Shown here in pieces: positions 56,496-64,000 of a stretch of 64,000 bases of DNA (the stretch's first letter is position 1; each line of letters opens with the position of its first letter). The position numbers and the translations under genes are program-made. This stretch comes from Pseudomonas synxantha BG33R. GTDB taxonomy: Bacteria > Pseudomonadota > Gammaproteobacteria > Pseudomonadales > Pseudomonadaceae. The stretch covers positions 2,218,936 to 2,282,935 of the forward strand of contig NZ_CM001514.1 of the NCBI RefSeq assembly GCF_000263715.2, in the 5' to 3' direction. The notes below the pieces were generated by a model. The model was not told where the DNA came from. It saw only the letters and a program-made list of their open reading frames with translations, and ran no database searches.

Positions 56496-58118
56496 TCAGT
56501 TGTTATCGATATCCACATGCCGGGTTTCTTTGAGGCAGAACAACCCGACGATCAAGCTCACCCCAGTCACCACCACCGGATACCACAGGCCATAGAAGAT
56601 ATCGCCGGTGTACACCACCAGGGCAAAGGATACGGTCGGCAGGAACCCGCCAAACCAGCCGTTGCCGATATGGTAGGGCAGGGACATCGAGGTGTAGCGG
56701 ATACGCGTCGGAAACAGCTCCACCATCAGCGCCGCCAATGGCCCGTAGCACATGGCCGCGATCAGGATCAGCACGACGATCAGCACCACCACCATCACCT
56801 TGTTGACCTGGGCCACGTCCGCCGAAGACGGGTAGCCGGCCAGGGTCACGGCACCACGCAGTGCCGCCTCGTCAAAGCCGTCGATGCGCACATCGCCCAC
56901 GCTCACCTGCACCGGGCTGCCTGCCGGAGCGGCGGCGCTACTGTAGGGCAGGCCCTGCTTGACCAGGAAGGTCTTGACCTTGTCGCATGGGCTGTCAAAA
57001 CGCGCCTTGCCCACCGGGTCGAACTGGAAAGTACAGGTGGCCGGGTCGGCCAGCACGGTAATCGGCGCCTGTCGGCTGGCCTGGTCCATCGCTGGGTTGG
57101 TGTAGTGCGCCAGGCCCTTGAAGATCGGGAAGTACAGCGCGGTCGCCAGCAGCAGGCCGAGCATCAGCACCGGCTTGCGCCCGACCTTGTCCGACAGCCA
57201 GCCAAACAGGATAAAGAACGGCGCGCCAATCACCACGCTGATGATCAGCAACATATTGGCCAGGGCCGGGTCCATGCGCAGGAACTGGGTCAGGAAGAAC
57301 AGCACATAGAACTGCGCCGCGTAAAAGGTCACGGCCTGCCCGCCGTTGATACTGAACAGCGCGATCAATACGACCTTGAGGTTTTCCCATTTACCGAACG
57401 ATTCGCGGATCGGCGCCTTGCTGGCCTTGCCTTCCTCTTTCATTTTCAGGAAGGCCGGCGACTCGTGCAGACTCATGCGGATCCAGGTCGAGATGCCCAG
57501 CAGCACGATGGAAAACAGGAACGGGATGCGCCAGCCCCACACTTCGAACTGATCGCCTGTGAAGTAACGGCAGGCCAGCACCACCAGCAACGACAGCAGC
57601 AGGCCGAGGGTGGCGGTGGATTGAATCCAGCTGGTATGCAGGCCGCGCTTGCCGGGTGGCGCATGTTCGGCCACATAGGTGGCGGCGCCGCCGTACTCGC
57701 CGCCCAGCGCCAGGCCCTGCAACATACGCAGTACGATCAGGATGATCGGTGCGGCAATGCCGATGCTGGCGTAGGTCGGCAGCAGCCCGACGCAGAAGGT
57801 TGCCACGCCCATCAAAATGATGGTGACCAGGAAGGTGTACTTGCGCCCGATCATGTCGCCCAGGCGGCCGAACACCAATGCTCCGAACGGGCGCACCACG
57901 AAGCCTGCGGCGAAGGCCATCAAGGCAAAGATAAACGCAGTGGTGTCGTTGACCCCGGCAAAGAACTGCTTGCTGATCACCGCCGCCAGGGCGCCGTAGA
58001 GGAAAAAGTCATACCACTCGAACACCGTCCCCAGGGACGAGGCGAAGATGACTTTTCTTGATTCGTTGGCAGTGCTTGCACTGGCCGCCGAGCCCAGGGG
58101 TTGAGCATGTTCTGACAT
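56496..58118 (-). CDS. MFS transporter, metabolite:H+ symporter (MHS) family
   Basis: A 540-residue transporter with the MHS signature near the start: SRKVIFASSLGTVFEWYDFFLYG, VVRPFGALVFGRLGDMIGRK and LRMLQGLALGGEYGGAATYVAEHAP. The substrates of relatives are organic acids or betaines. A soluble insertion of about 100 residues (335-437) with several Cys and many Ala, Gly residues interrupts the second half of the membrane part. The start at 58118 has GAGGGA. It lies 91 bases after the GMC gene and is likely co-transcribed. Confidence 0.88.
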   Translation of the reverse strand: MSEHAQPLGSAASASTANESRKVIFASSLGTVFEWYDFFLYGALAAVISKQFFAGVNDTTAFIFALMAFAAGFVVRPFGALVFGRLGDMIGRKYTFLVTIILMGVATFCVGLLPTYASIGIAAPIILIVLRMLQGLALGGEYGGAATYVAEHAPPGKRGLHTSWIQSTATLGLLLSLLVVLACRYFTGDQFEVWGWRIPFLFSIVLLGISTWIRMSLHESPAFLKMKEEGKASKAPIRESFGKWENLKVVLIALFSINGGQAVTFYAAQFYVLFFLTQFLRMDPALANMLLIISVVIGAPFFILFGWLSDKVGRKPVLMLGLLLATALYFPIFKGLAHYTNPAMDQASRQAPITVLADPATCTFQFDPVGKARFDSPCDKVKTFLVKQGLPYSSAAAPAGSPVQVSVGDVRIDGFDEAALRGAVTLAGYPSSADVAQVNKVMVVVLIVVLILIAAMCYGPLAALMVELFPTRIRYTSMSLPYHIGNGWFGGFLPTVSFALVVYTGDIFYGLWYPVVVTGVSLIVGLFCLKETRHVDIDNN

Positions 58119-58209
58119 TGGGTGTCCCTCACAGTGATTATTTATTGTTGTCCCACTGTCGGCGCCAACCTCAGCGCCGCTGTTTTTCAACTTCATATAC
58201 CGTTAACGA

Positions 58210-59877
58210 TTACGCGGGGTGCCCTGCGGTGCGCGGTGCGGGTGGGTTTTTCGCGAGCAAGCTCGCGCCTACAGTGTTCGGTGAAAGGATCAACTGCGCG
58301 GCCTTCTCCGCGATCATCAGCGTCGGTGAGCAGGTATTGCCGGAGGTGATGCGCGGCATGATCGACGCATCGGCAATGCGCAGCCCGGGAATGCCATGCA
58401 CACGCAGTTGGCTGTCGACCACGGCGTCCTTGTCATCGCCCATGCGGCAGGTGCCCACCGGGTGGAAAATGGTGGTGCCGATGCGTGCCGCGGCTTCGTG
58501 CAGTTGTGCTTCGGTTTGCAGCGCATCGCCAGGCAGGTATTCCACCGGTTTGAACTGGCTCAAGGCGGGCGCGGCGACGATGCGCCGGGTCAGGCGGATG
58601 GCGTCGGCGGCCACGCGCAAGTCCTCGGGGTGGCTGAGGTAGTTGGGTTGTATCAGCGGGGCATCTGCCGGGTTGGCCGAGCGAATATCCACGCGGCCGC
58701 GGCTTTGCGGGCGCAGGTCGCAGACCGATGCGGTAAACGCCGGGAAGCCGTGCAACGGTTCGCCAAAGCGCTCCAGGGACAGCGGCTGCACATGGTATTC
58801 AAGGTTGGCCGACGTCTGCTCCGGCCCGGAGCGGGCAAATGCGCCAAGCTGGCTTGGCGCCATCGACAGCGGACCGCTGCGGTCGTACAGGTAGCGCAGG
58901 CCCATGCCCATCTTGCCCCACAGCGTGCCGGCGATCTGGTTCAGGGTACGTGCATTTTCCAGTTTGTAGATCAGGCGCAGTTGCAGGTGATCTTGCAGGT
59001 TGCCGCCCACGCCCGGCAGTTCATGCACCACATCAATGCCCAACGGTTTGAGCACGTTGGTGGGGCCGATCCCGGAACGCTGCAGAATGCCCGGTGAGCC
59101 GACGGCACCGGCGCACAATATGATCTCCTTGCGCGCTTTCCAGCTGAGCTGTCGGCCGTGTTGGCGCCCGACAACCTGGGAGGCTCGGCCATTTTCCAGC
59201 AGCACACGGTCGACCTCCACCTCCGTCAACACAGTCAGGTTGGGGCGTTGGCGGATCGGCTTGAGAAATGCCTTCGCCGCATTCCAGCGCACCCCGGCCT
59301 TCTGGTTGACCTGGAAGTAGCCGCAGCCCTCGTTGTCGCCCTGGTTGAAATCGTTGATGTTGGCGATGCCGCTCTGGGCTGCCGCCTCACGAAACGCATC
59401 GAGGATTGGCCACGACAGGCGCTGCTGCTCGACGCGCCACTCGCCACCATCGCTGTGGAATTCCGAGCCACCGGCAAAGTGGTTTTCGCTGTGTTTGAAC
59501 AGCGGTAACACATCGTTCCAGGCCCAGCCCGGGTTGCCAGCTGCCGCCCAGCCGTCGTAGTCCTGAGCCTGGCCGCGCATATAGATCATGCCGTTGATCG
59601 ACGAGCAGCCGCCGAGCACTTTGCCCCGTGGGTAGCTCAGGGCGCGACCTTGCAGGCCGGCCTGCGCCTCGGTTTTGAAGCACCAGTCGGTGCGCGGGTT
59701 GCCGATGCAGAACAGGTAGCCGACGGGGATATGGATCCAGGGGTAATTGTCGCGGCCACCGGCTTCCAGCAGCAGGACGCGGTGGGCCGGGTTGGCGGAC
59801 AAACGATTGGCCAGCAGGCAACCGGCGGGGCCGGCGCCGACCACGATGTAATCGTATTCAGCAGTTGCAATGGGCAT
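58210..59877 (-). CDS. GMC-family FAD oxidoreductase (choline-dehydrogenase-like)
   Basis: A 555-residue flavoprotein: FAD-binding VVGAGPAGCLLANRL, GGCSSINGMIYMRGQAQDYDGW, the GMC signature near GAVGSPGILQRSGIGP and the catalytic histidine in FHPVGTCRMG. These enzymes oxidise primary alcohols such as choline or alkanols; the substrate is not known. The last 20 residues (VGASLLAKNPPAPRTAGHPA) are encoded by REP DNA and are not part of the fold. It lies upstream of an MHS transporter and diverges from a LysR gene. Confidence 0.92.
   Translation of the reverse strand: MPIATAEYDYIVVGAGPAGCLLANRLSANPAHRVLLLEAGGRDNYPWIHIPVGYLFCIGNPRTDWCFKTEAQAGLQGRALSYPRGKVLGGCSSINGMIYMRGQAQDYDGWAAAGNPGWAWNDVLPLFKHSENHFAGGSEFHSDGGEWRVEQQRLSWPILDAFREAAAQSGIANINDFNQGDNEGCGYFQVNQKAGVRWNAAKAFLKPIRQRPNLTVLTEVEVDRVLLENGRASQVVGRQHGRQLSWKARKEIILCAGAVGSPGILQRSGIGPTNVLKPLGIDVVHELPGVGGNLQDHLQLRLIYKLENARTLNQIAGTLWGKMGMGLRYLYDRSGPLSMAPSQLGAFARSGPEQTSANLEYHVQPLSLERFGEPLHGFPAFTASVCDLRPQSRGRVDIRSANPADAPLIQPNYLSHPEDLRVAADAIRLTRRIVAAPALSQFKPVEYLPGDALQTEAQLHEAAARIGTTIFHPVGTCRMGDDKDAVVDSQLRVHGIPGLRIADASIMPRITSGNTCSPTLMIAEKAAQLILSPNTVGASLLAKNPPAPRTAGHPA
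58240..58275. repeat. REP element inside the 3' end of the GMC gene
   Basis: GGTTTTTCGCGAGCAAGCTCGCGCCTACAG-like sequence (arms GCGAGC/GCTCGC with AA between). It overlaps the C-terminal codons of the GMC gene and explains its odd tail. Confidence 0.8.
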
Positions 59878-59918
59878 CTGGGGGCTCGCTTGTTTTTCTT
59901 GTTGGCCCCATCCTAGTT

Positions 59919-59948
59919 GTTAGTTTTCGTCTTAAAAATGTTAGTTTT
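59919..59948. promoter_or_regulatory. direct repeat GTTAGTTTT, 21 bases apart
   Basis: Two exact 9-base copies (59919-59927 and 59940-59948) spaced by two DNA turns in the region between the GMC gene and the LysR gene. Suggests a LysR or promoter site; untested. Confidence 0.35.
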
Positions 59949-60006
59949 TACCCAGCTGCTGTGCGTTTTTAAACAGCGCGGTCCGGGCTCAGGCAATGGA
60001 GGCGAT

Positions 60007-60900
60007 ATGTTCGACTGGAATGACCTGCGGTTTTTTCTCGAGTTGCAGCGCAGTGGCCGCCTGCTCACCGCCGCGCAACGCTTGAAAACCACGCATGCCA
60101 CCGTGGCCCGGCATATCGAGGCCATCGAGAAAAGCCTCGGCACCGCGCTGTTTGTGCAACACGCCCAAGGCTACGAACTGACACCCGCGGGCGAGGCGCT
60201 GCTCAAACATGCCGAAGTCATGGAGAACGTGGCGCTGCTGGCCGAAGACGAACTCACCCACTCAGCCGCGCCCTTGGGCAAGATCCGACTGGGGGTGGCC
60301 GAAGGTCTGGGCGTGATGTTCCTCGCCGGGCGCATGGGCGGGTTGTTCGAGCGTTACCCAGGTCTGGAAGTGGAGCTGGTGGCCGTACCGCGTTTTGTCA
60401 GCATCCTCAATCGCGAAGCGGAGATCAGCATCCACCTGGAACGCCCCAGCGTCGATCAATTGGTGACACGCAAACTCACCGACTACCGCCTGGCGCTGTA
60501 TGCCAGCCGCGCTTATCTTGCGTGCAACCCGCCGATCGAAAAGCGCGAAGACCTCGCCGCCCATGCCTGGATCGATTACGTCGATGACCTGCTGTTCAGC
60601 CAGGAACTGAAGTTCCTCAACAGCTTCTGTCGCAACCCCAAGGTGGTGTTCCACAGCACTAGTGTGATCGCCCAGCACCAGGCGGCGCGGTCGGGGTTGG
60701 GCATTGCCGTGTTGCCATGCTTTATGGCGGCGGGCGATAAGGATTTGGTGCCGTTGCTGCCGGCAGAGAGCATCCAGCGCAGCTACTGGATCAGCTCGCG
60801 CCGGGAGTTGCACAAGTCTGTGCGGTTGCGGGTGTTGTGGGATTATGTGGTGGAGTTGTGTGCACGGGAGCAGCGTTTGCTACTCGGCGAATCCCGCTGA
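60007..60900 (+). CDS. LysR-family transcriptional regulator
   Basis: A 297-residue regulator with N-terminal winged helix (WNDLRFFLELQRSGRLLTAAQRLKTTHATVARHIEAIEKSLG) and effector-binding domain. GGAGGCGAT precedes the ATG at 60007, which decides the start over an in-frame option at 59917. It diverges from the GMC/MHS pair and probably regulates it. Confidence 0.9.
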   Translation: MFDWNDLRFFLELQRSGRLLTAAQRLKTTHATVARHIEAIEKSLGTALFVQHAQGYELTPAGEALLKHAEVMENVALLAEDELTHSAAPLGKIRLGVAEGLGVMFLAGRMGGLFERYPGLEVELVAVPRFVSILNREAEISIHLERPSVDQLVTRKLTDYRLALYASRAYLACNPPIEKREDLAAHAWIDYVDDLLFSQELKFLNSFCRNPKVVFHSTSVIAQHQAARSGLGIAVLPCFMAAGDKDLVPLLPAESIQRSYWISSRRELHKSVRLRVLWDYVVELCAREQRLLLGESR

Positions 60901-60917
60901 CACACACGGACTAAAAG

Positions 60918-61004
60918 GTGGGAGCTGGCTTGCCTGCGATGGCGGTGTATCAGTCACTCATGTGCAAGCTGACCCGCCGCCATCGCAGGCAAGCCAGCTC
61001 CCAC
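60918..61004. repeat. long perfect REP-type inverted repeat
   Basis: Two 28-base arms (60918-60945 and 60977-61004), exact inverses with a 31-base spacer. The arm begins GTGGGAGCTGGCTTGCCTGC. The same arm occurs at 35716-35789. It separates the LysR gene from the DUF3857 gene on the other strand. Confidence 0.9.
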
Positions 61005-61023
61005 ATTTGATCTGAGTTTGATT

Positions 61024-62883
61024 TTAGAGCTTGACTACCTGATGCACCTGCTCGGCACACGCCCGAGCCTCGTCAATCATCTTGCCGAACGCATCACTGG
61101 CCACTTCAGCATGGGTCAGCCAGCGTTTCTTCTGGCTCAGGCGATAGTGGTAGCGCAGCGAGCCATCCTGCAGTTTTCCGTCCAGGTCCAGGTCGTACCA
61201 GGGCGAGCGCACTGTGCAGCCGGGGATGGCTTTTTCCATCTTCCCGCCTGTCAGGGTGTAGGTGTAGTCGTAGGTTTCCGGGTTGCCCAGGTAAAGGTCG
61301 GCCTTTTGCCCCTGACGGCGATAGTTGATGTAGCCCTCCCAACGGTCTTTCAACGACGGGTCGGTGTAGACATAGTCATTGGCCAGTTTTTCCAGGGCGC
61401 GCTGATCATTCATGCGCGCGGTGACGCTATAACCGTCATGCACCACAAAGCCGGTAGGTTCACGGGTGATCTGGCAGTCGCTGATGTCGTTGCCGAAGTT
61501 GGCGCAGATATTCTGGTCGGTGGCGGTGGTGCCTTGCTGGCGGTCGGCGACGCTCATTTGCATCAGCGGCAGGCGGCTGAAGGTGATAGTCGCCTTCACC
61601 GCGCCATCTCCCTCTTTGCCGTACTGCACCTGTTTGTCCAGGCGGATCGAGACTTCGGGGCGTTCCAGCGGGATGCGCTCTTCGCGCACCTGGCCGTGGG
61701 CGTCGTTGACCAGCACCCAGCGGTCCTGAATGTCGGGCATGATCTGGCCGGGGGCGAAGACCGGATTGGTCGGGTCAAGCCACCACACCTGGTCATTCAC
61801 TTCGGCACGCACGATGGCGTGGTTAGGCGCCTGGGTACCCGGAATCAGCAAGGCATCGACCACATCGCCACGGCTCACCCAGGCGGTCTCGGCCTTGATG
61901 CCACTGGCCTTGAGCATGGCCGTCAGCAGTGTCGCCAGGTCCTTGCAGTCGCCGTAGCCATGCTGCTCGATTTCCGCCAGGCTGAATGGCACATAACCAC
62001 GCTCGCTGGCCCGCCAGTCACCCAGGTAGCGGTAGTGATCATTGATGTGCTGCATCAGCGCGGCCACTTGCTCGGCCGGTGCCAGGCTGCGTGCGGCGGC
62101 CACGGCGGCGGCGGCTTGCGCCGGCAGGTTGGCGCCGAGAATCTGGTTGTAACGCTGGGCGAAATCACCGAAGTAAGCCTGGCGTTCCACGGCGCTACCG
62201 ACTTCCAGGCGTGGGATGCGCAGCAGGGCGGCAGCGGAGGACTCATTGATGTAGTTGAGGTAGATCGGGGCTTTAAGCGCCACGTCCAGGGTCTTGCCGT
62301 TGCTCGAAGGGGTCACGTTGAACGCGTCGAACATTTCACTGCGCCACTGGATCGGGCGTTCGGCGGTGAAGCGCGCCTTGAAGCGGTCACGGCGGGCCGC
62401 GCCGGGGCCGAACTTGAGCACGTAATGGAACTGGGTCATCAGCGGTTTGGCCGGGTAGTGCTGGCGTACGGTGTAGCGGATCTTTGTGCCCACGCGCAAG
62501 TTGGAGAAGGCCAGGGAGGTTTGTTTGTCGCGGCTGAAGCCCTGGTCCGGGTTGGGCGCGCTGCGCGTGTCGATTTGCGTGGCCGCCAGGGGGACCGGCT
62601 TGGCGCCAGGCTGGGTGGACTGTGCGCTGATCACCTCAAAGGTATCGCCTTCGGAGTAATCGAAGTCGATGCGCGAAAGTATTTCGCGGCCGTTGGGCTT
62701 GAGGATCGTGTAGCGGTAAGTGGTGGTGCAGTCGGTACTGGCGTCGCGGTTGAAGTGGCAGTGCAATTCGGTGTCGTTGGCCAACGGCGCTTCGGCAATA
62801 GGTTGCAGGGCAGCGCTGACGGAATGGGAAACAAGCCCCAGACTGATGGCAATCAAAGGGCGGTGAAACGAAAAACGGTACAT
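61024..62883 (-). CDS. DUF3857 and transglutaminase-like domain protein, exported
   Basis: A 619-residue exported protein with signal peptide ending SHSVSA. The N-terminal part is DUF3857, and then a transglutaminase-like core follows with Cys in GYGDCKDLATLLTAML, His in APNHAIVRAEV and Asp in WWLDPTNP. The C-terminal third is beta-rich. Relatives are periplasmic proteins of unknown role. The ATG at 62883 has GAGG. Confidence 0.87.
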   Translation of the reverse strand: MYRFSFHRPLIAISLGLVSHSVSAALQPIAEAPLANDTELHCHFNRDASTDCTTTYRYTILKPNGREILSRIDFDYSEGDTFEVISAQSTQPGAKPVPLAATQIDTRSAPNPDQGFSRDKQTSLAFSNLRVGTKIRYTVRQHYPAKPLMTQFHYVLKFGPGAARRDRFKARFTAERPIQWRSEMFDAFNVTPSSNGKTLDVALKAPIYLNYINESSAAALLRIPRLEVGSAVERQAYFGDFAQRYNQILGANLPAQAAAAVAAARSLAPAEQVAALMQHINDHYRYLGDWRASERGYVPFSLAEIEQHGYGDCKDLATLLTAMLKASGIKAETAWVSRGDVVDALLIPGTQAPNHAIVRAEVNDQVWWLDPTNPVFAPGQIMPDIQDRWVLVNDAHGQVREERIPLERPEVSIRLDKQVQYGKEGDGAVKATITFSRLPLMQMSVADRQQGTTATDQNICANFGNDISDCQITREPTGFVVHDGYSVTARMNDQRALEKLANDYVYTDPSLKDRWEGYINYRRQGQKADLYLGNPETYDYTYTLTGGKMEKAIPGCTVRSPWYDLDLDGKLQDGSLRYHYRLSQKKRWLTHAEVASDAFGKMIDEARACAEQVHQVVKL

Positions 62884-63061
62884 GGGCGCCTCGGGTGACA
62901 CATTGAAACAGCTACCCGGCGGGTAGCGAGAAGGCGCCGGATGATAATGGGTCTCAACGGCAAAAGCCAGGATTGTTCGACAATTTATCCGTCTGAAAGG
63001 CCCGTGCTAGAGCCTTTGTTTGATTTAAGTCAGGTTTTTTGCCAGTCGGTTTCGGCAGTTT

Positions 63062-64000
63062 TTAAAGAAACCAGCGATATTCCCGCGCATGAATCTCTTG
63101 CTGGAAAGCCAAGTGATCCTGGCGCTTGTTCTCGCAATACACATCGACAAATTCCGCGCCCAGCTTGTCGCGCACTACCGGTTGCTGCTGCATGGCGCGC
63201 ACGGCGTCGAGCATCTCCACCGGGAAATCGGTGCCGCTGTTACGGTCTTCGTTCAGCGATGTGATCGGCTCGCGCTTGGCCTCAAGCCCATGCTCCAGGC
63301 CCATCAGGATTGCCGCCAGCACCAGGTAGGGGTTGGCGTCGGCGCTGGCCAGGCGGTGCTCGATCCGCAGGTTGCGCGGGTCGGACTCGGGGATGCGCAC
63401 GCACGCGTCCCGGTCTTCAAAGCCCCAGCTGGCGCGGGTGGCGGCGTTGACGGTGCCACCCAGGCGGCGCAAGGCATTGTGGTTGGGCGCGAAGATCGGC
63501 ATACAGTGGGGCAGCAGTTCCAGGCAGCCGGCCACGGCGTGGCGCAGCGGTTGCTGTTGATGGGCGGCAAGCAGGTTATTGCCCGCCGCGTCGTAGAGGC
63601 TGACATGCACATGCATGCCGCTGCCGGGAAATTGCAGGTAGGGCTTGGCCATGAAACTGGCGCGGTAACCGTGCTTGAGTGCCACGCCCCGGGTGCTGCG
63701 GCAGAACAGCGCGGCCCAGTCGGCGGCGCGCAAGCCGTCGTCGCAGTGGCCAAAGTTGATCTCGAACTGGCCGGGGCCGATTTCGGCGGTGATCACGGTG
63801 ATGTCGATACCCTGTTCCTGGGCGGTTTGCGCCATGTCGTCCAGCACTTCGCTGAAGCGCGAGAGCCGCTCGATATGCAGGTTGGGCTGGTCGTCGGCGT
63901 CACCACTGAGCGGGTCTCGGGCAAATTGCGGCAGGCCTTTGTCGAGCTTTTTATCGAACAGGTAGAACTCCAGCTCAAACGCTACCACCGGGTGAATGCC
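63062..64000 (-). CDS. glutamine synthetase family protein (partial, 5' end beyond window)
   Basis: The C-terminal 312 codons of a GlnA-like enzyme; the frame runs open through the window end (...GIHPVVAFELEFYLF). Metal and substrate motifs are GPGQFEINFGH and GMHVHVSLYD. The usual NSYKR-type loop reads PNHNALRRLGG, and ASADANPYLVLAAILMG follows. This divergence fits the polyamine-type gamma-glutamyl synthetases (PuuA/Pau family) of pseudomonads; the amine substrate is unknown. Confidence 0.85.
   Translation of the reverse strand, partial: GIHPVVAFELEFYLFDKKLDKGLPQFARDPLSGDADDQPNLHIERLSRFSEVLDDMAQTAQEQGIDITVITAEIGPGQFEINFGHCDDGLRAADWAALFCRSTRGVALKHGYRASFMAKPYLQFPGSGMHVHVSLYDAAGNNLLAAHQQQPLRHAVAGCLELLPHCMPIFAPNHNALRRLGGTVNAATRASWGFEDRDACVRIPESDPRNLRIEHRLASADANPYLVLAAILMGLEHGLEAKREPITSLNEDRNSGTDFPVEMLDAVRAMQQQPVVRDKLGAEFVDVYCENKRQDHLAFQQEIHAREYRWFL

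Noticed and set aside
56406..58061. 551-codon plus-strand frame
   Set aside because: It is antisense to the MHS transporter; the translation is His/Gln-rich shadow sequence.
61018..62898. 626-codon plus-strand frame
   Set aside because: It is a mirror of the DUF3857/transglutaminase gene, which has a signal peptide and catalytic motifs on the minus strand.

Overview
The window looks like chromosome of a fluorescent Pseudomonas (P. fluorescens group). This is inferred from the generally GC-rich coding sequence, from many copies of the pseudomonad REP family (GTGGGAGCTGGCTTGCCTGCG-type palindromes), and from gene content: codBA, a trhP-type U32 peptidase homologue, selD-mnmH, several glutamine-synthetase-like paralogues implied by the partial one here, two chemoreceptors, MHS and GMC genes, and type VI secretion (T6SS) cargo. 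No rRNA, tRNA, CRISPR, IS element or prophage was recognised.

Layout. 0-6 kb is a T6SS cargo island: vgrG, a DUF4123 adaptor, a lipoprotein (probable immunity protein) and a class-3 lipase (probable effector). 6-11 kb, minus strand, holds cytosine use (codB-codA), a Nudix hydrolase, queD (queuosine pathway) and a patatin-like phospholipase. 11-13.7 kb is a tightly coupled four-gene operon of two PepSY proteins, an OmpR-type response regulator and a sensor kinase. 13.8-19.3 kb has two methyl-accepting chemotaxis proteins around a NhaC-like antiporter. 19.3-25.3 kb is mixed housekeeping: trhP, an AI-2E-family permease, three small uncharacterised genes, an AroE-like dehydrogenase, yceH and a DUF1993 gene. 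25.4-28.7 kb is one very large, AT-richer orphan gene that looks like a secreted toxin or effector. 28.7-40.5 kb is transport and metabolism: sstT, an MFS exporter, nhaR, a small lipoprotein, a TerC-family protein, selD-mnmH (selenouridine in tRNA), a DUF318-type permease, a histidine phosphatase, a Nu-class-like GST, a PhzF protein and a hemB with the zinc-type cysteine motif.

40.6-45.6 kb is a second polymorphic-toxin locus: a 1550-residue Rhs protein with a short variable C-terminal toxin domain, overlapped by a small gene that is almost certainly its immunity gene. 45.8-48.3 kb has two lipoproteins (DUF1615, DUF4349) and a thioesterase. 48.4-52.1 kb is a ketone-body operon (two CoA-transferase subunits and a thiolase) with a divergent LysR regulator. 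52.1-56.3 kb has a small conserved-looking gene, a 470-bp gene-free stretch with an AT-rich palindrome, a sirtuin, a CBS protein and topB. 56.4-61 kb is an MHS symporter and GMC oxidoreductase with a divergent LysR regulator. 61-64 kb is a DUF3857/transglutaminase protein and a glutamine-synthetase-like gene cut by the window end.

The least explained parts are the 1086-residue putative toxin, the Rhs C-terminal toxin and immunity pair, the lipase island, and the palindrome in the 52.5-52.9 kb gap. Start codons were chosen from Shine-Dalgarno spacing and typical family N-termini; no database search was run.
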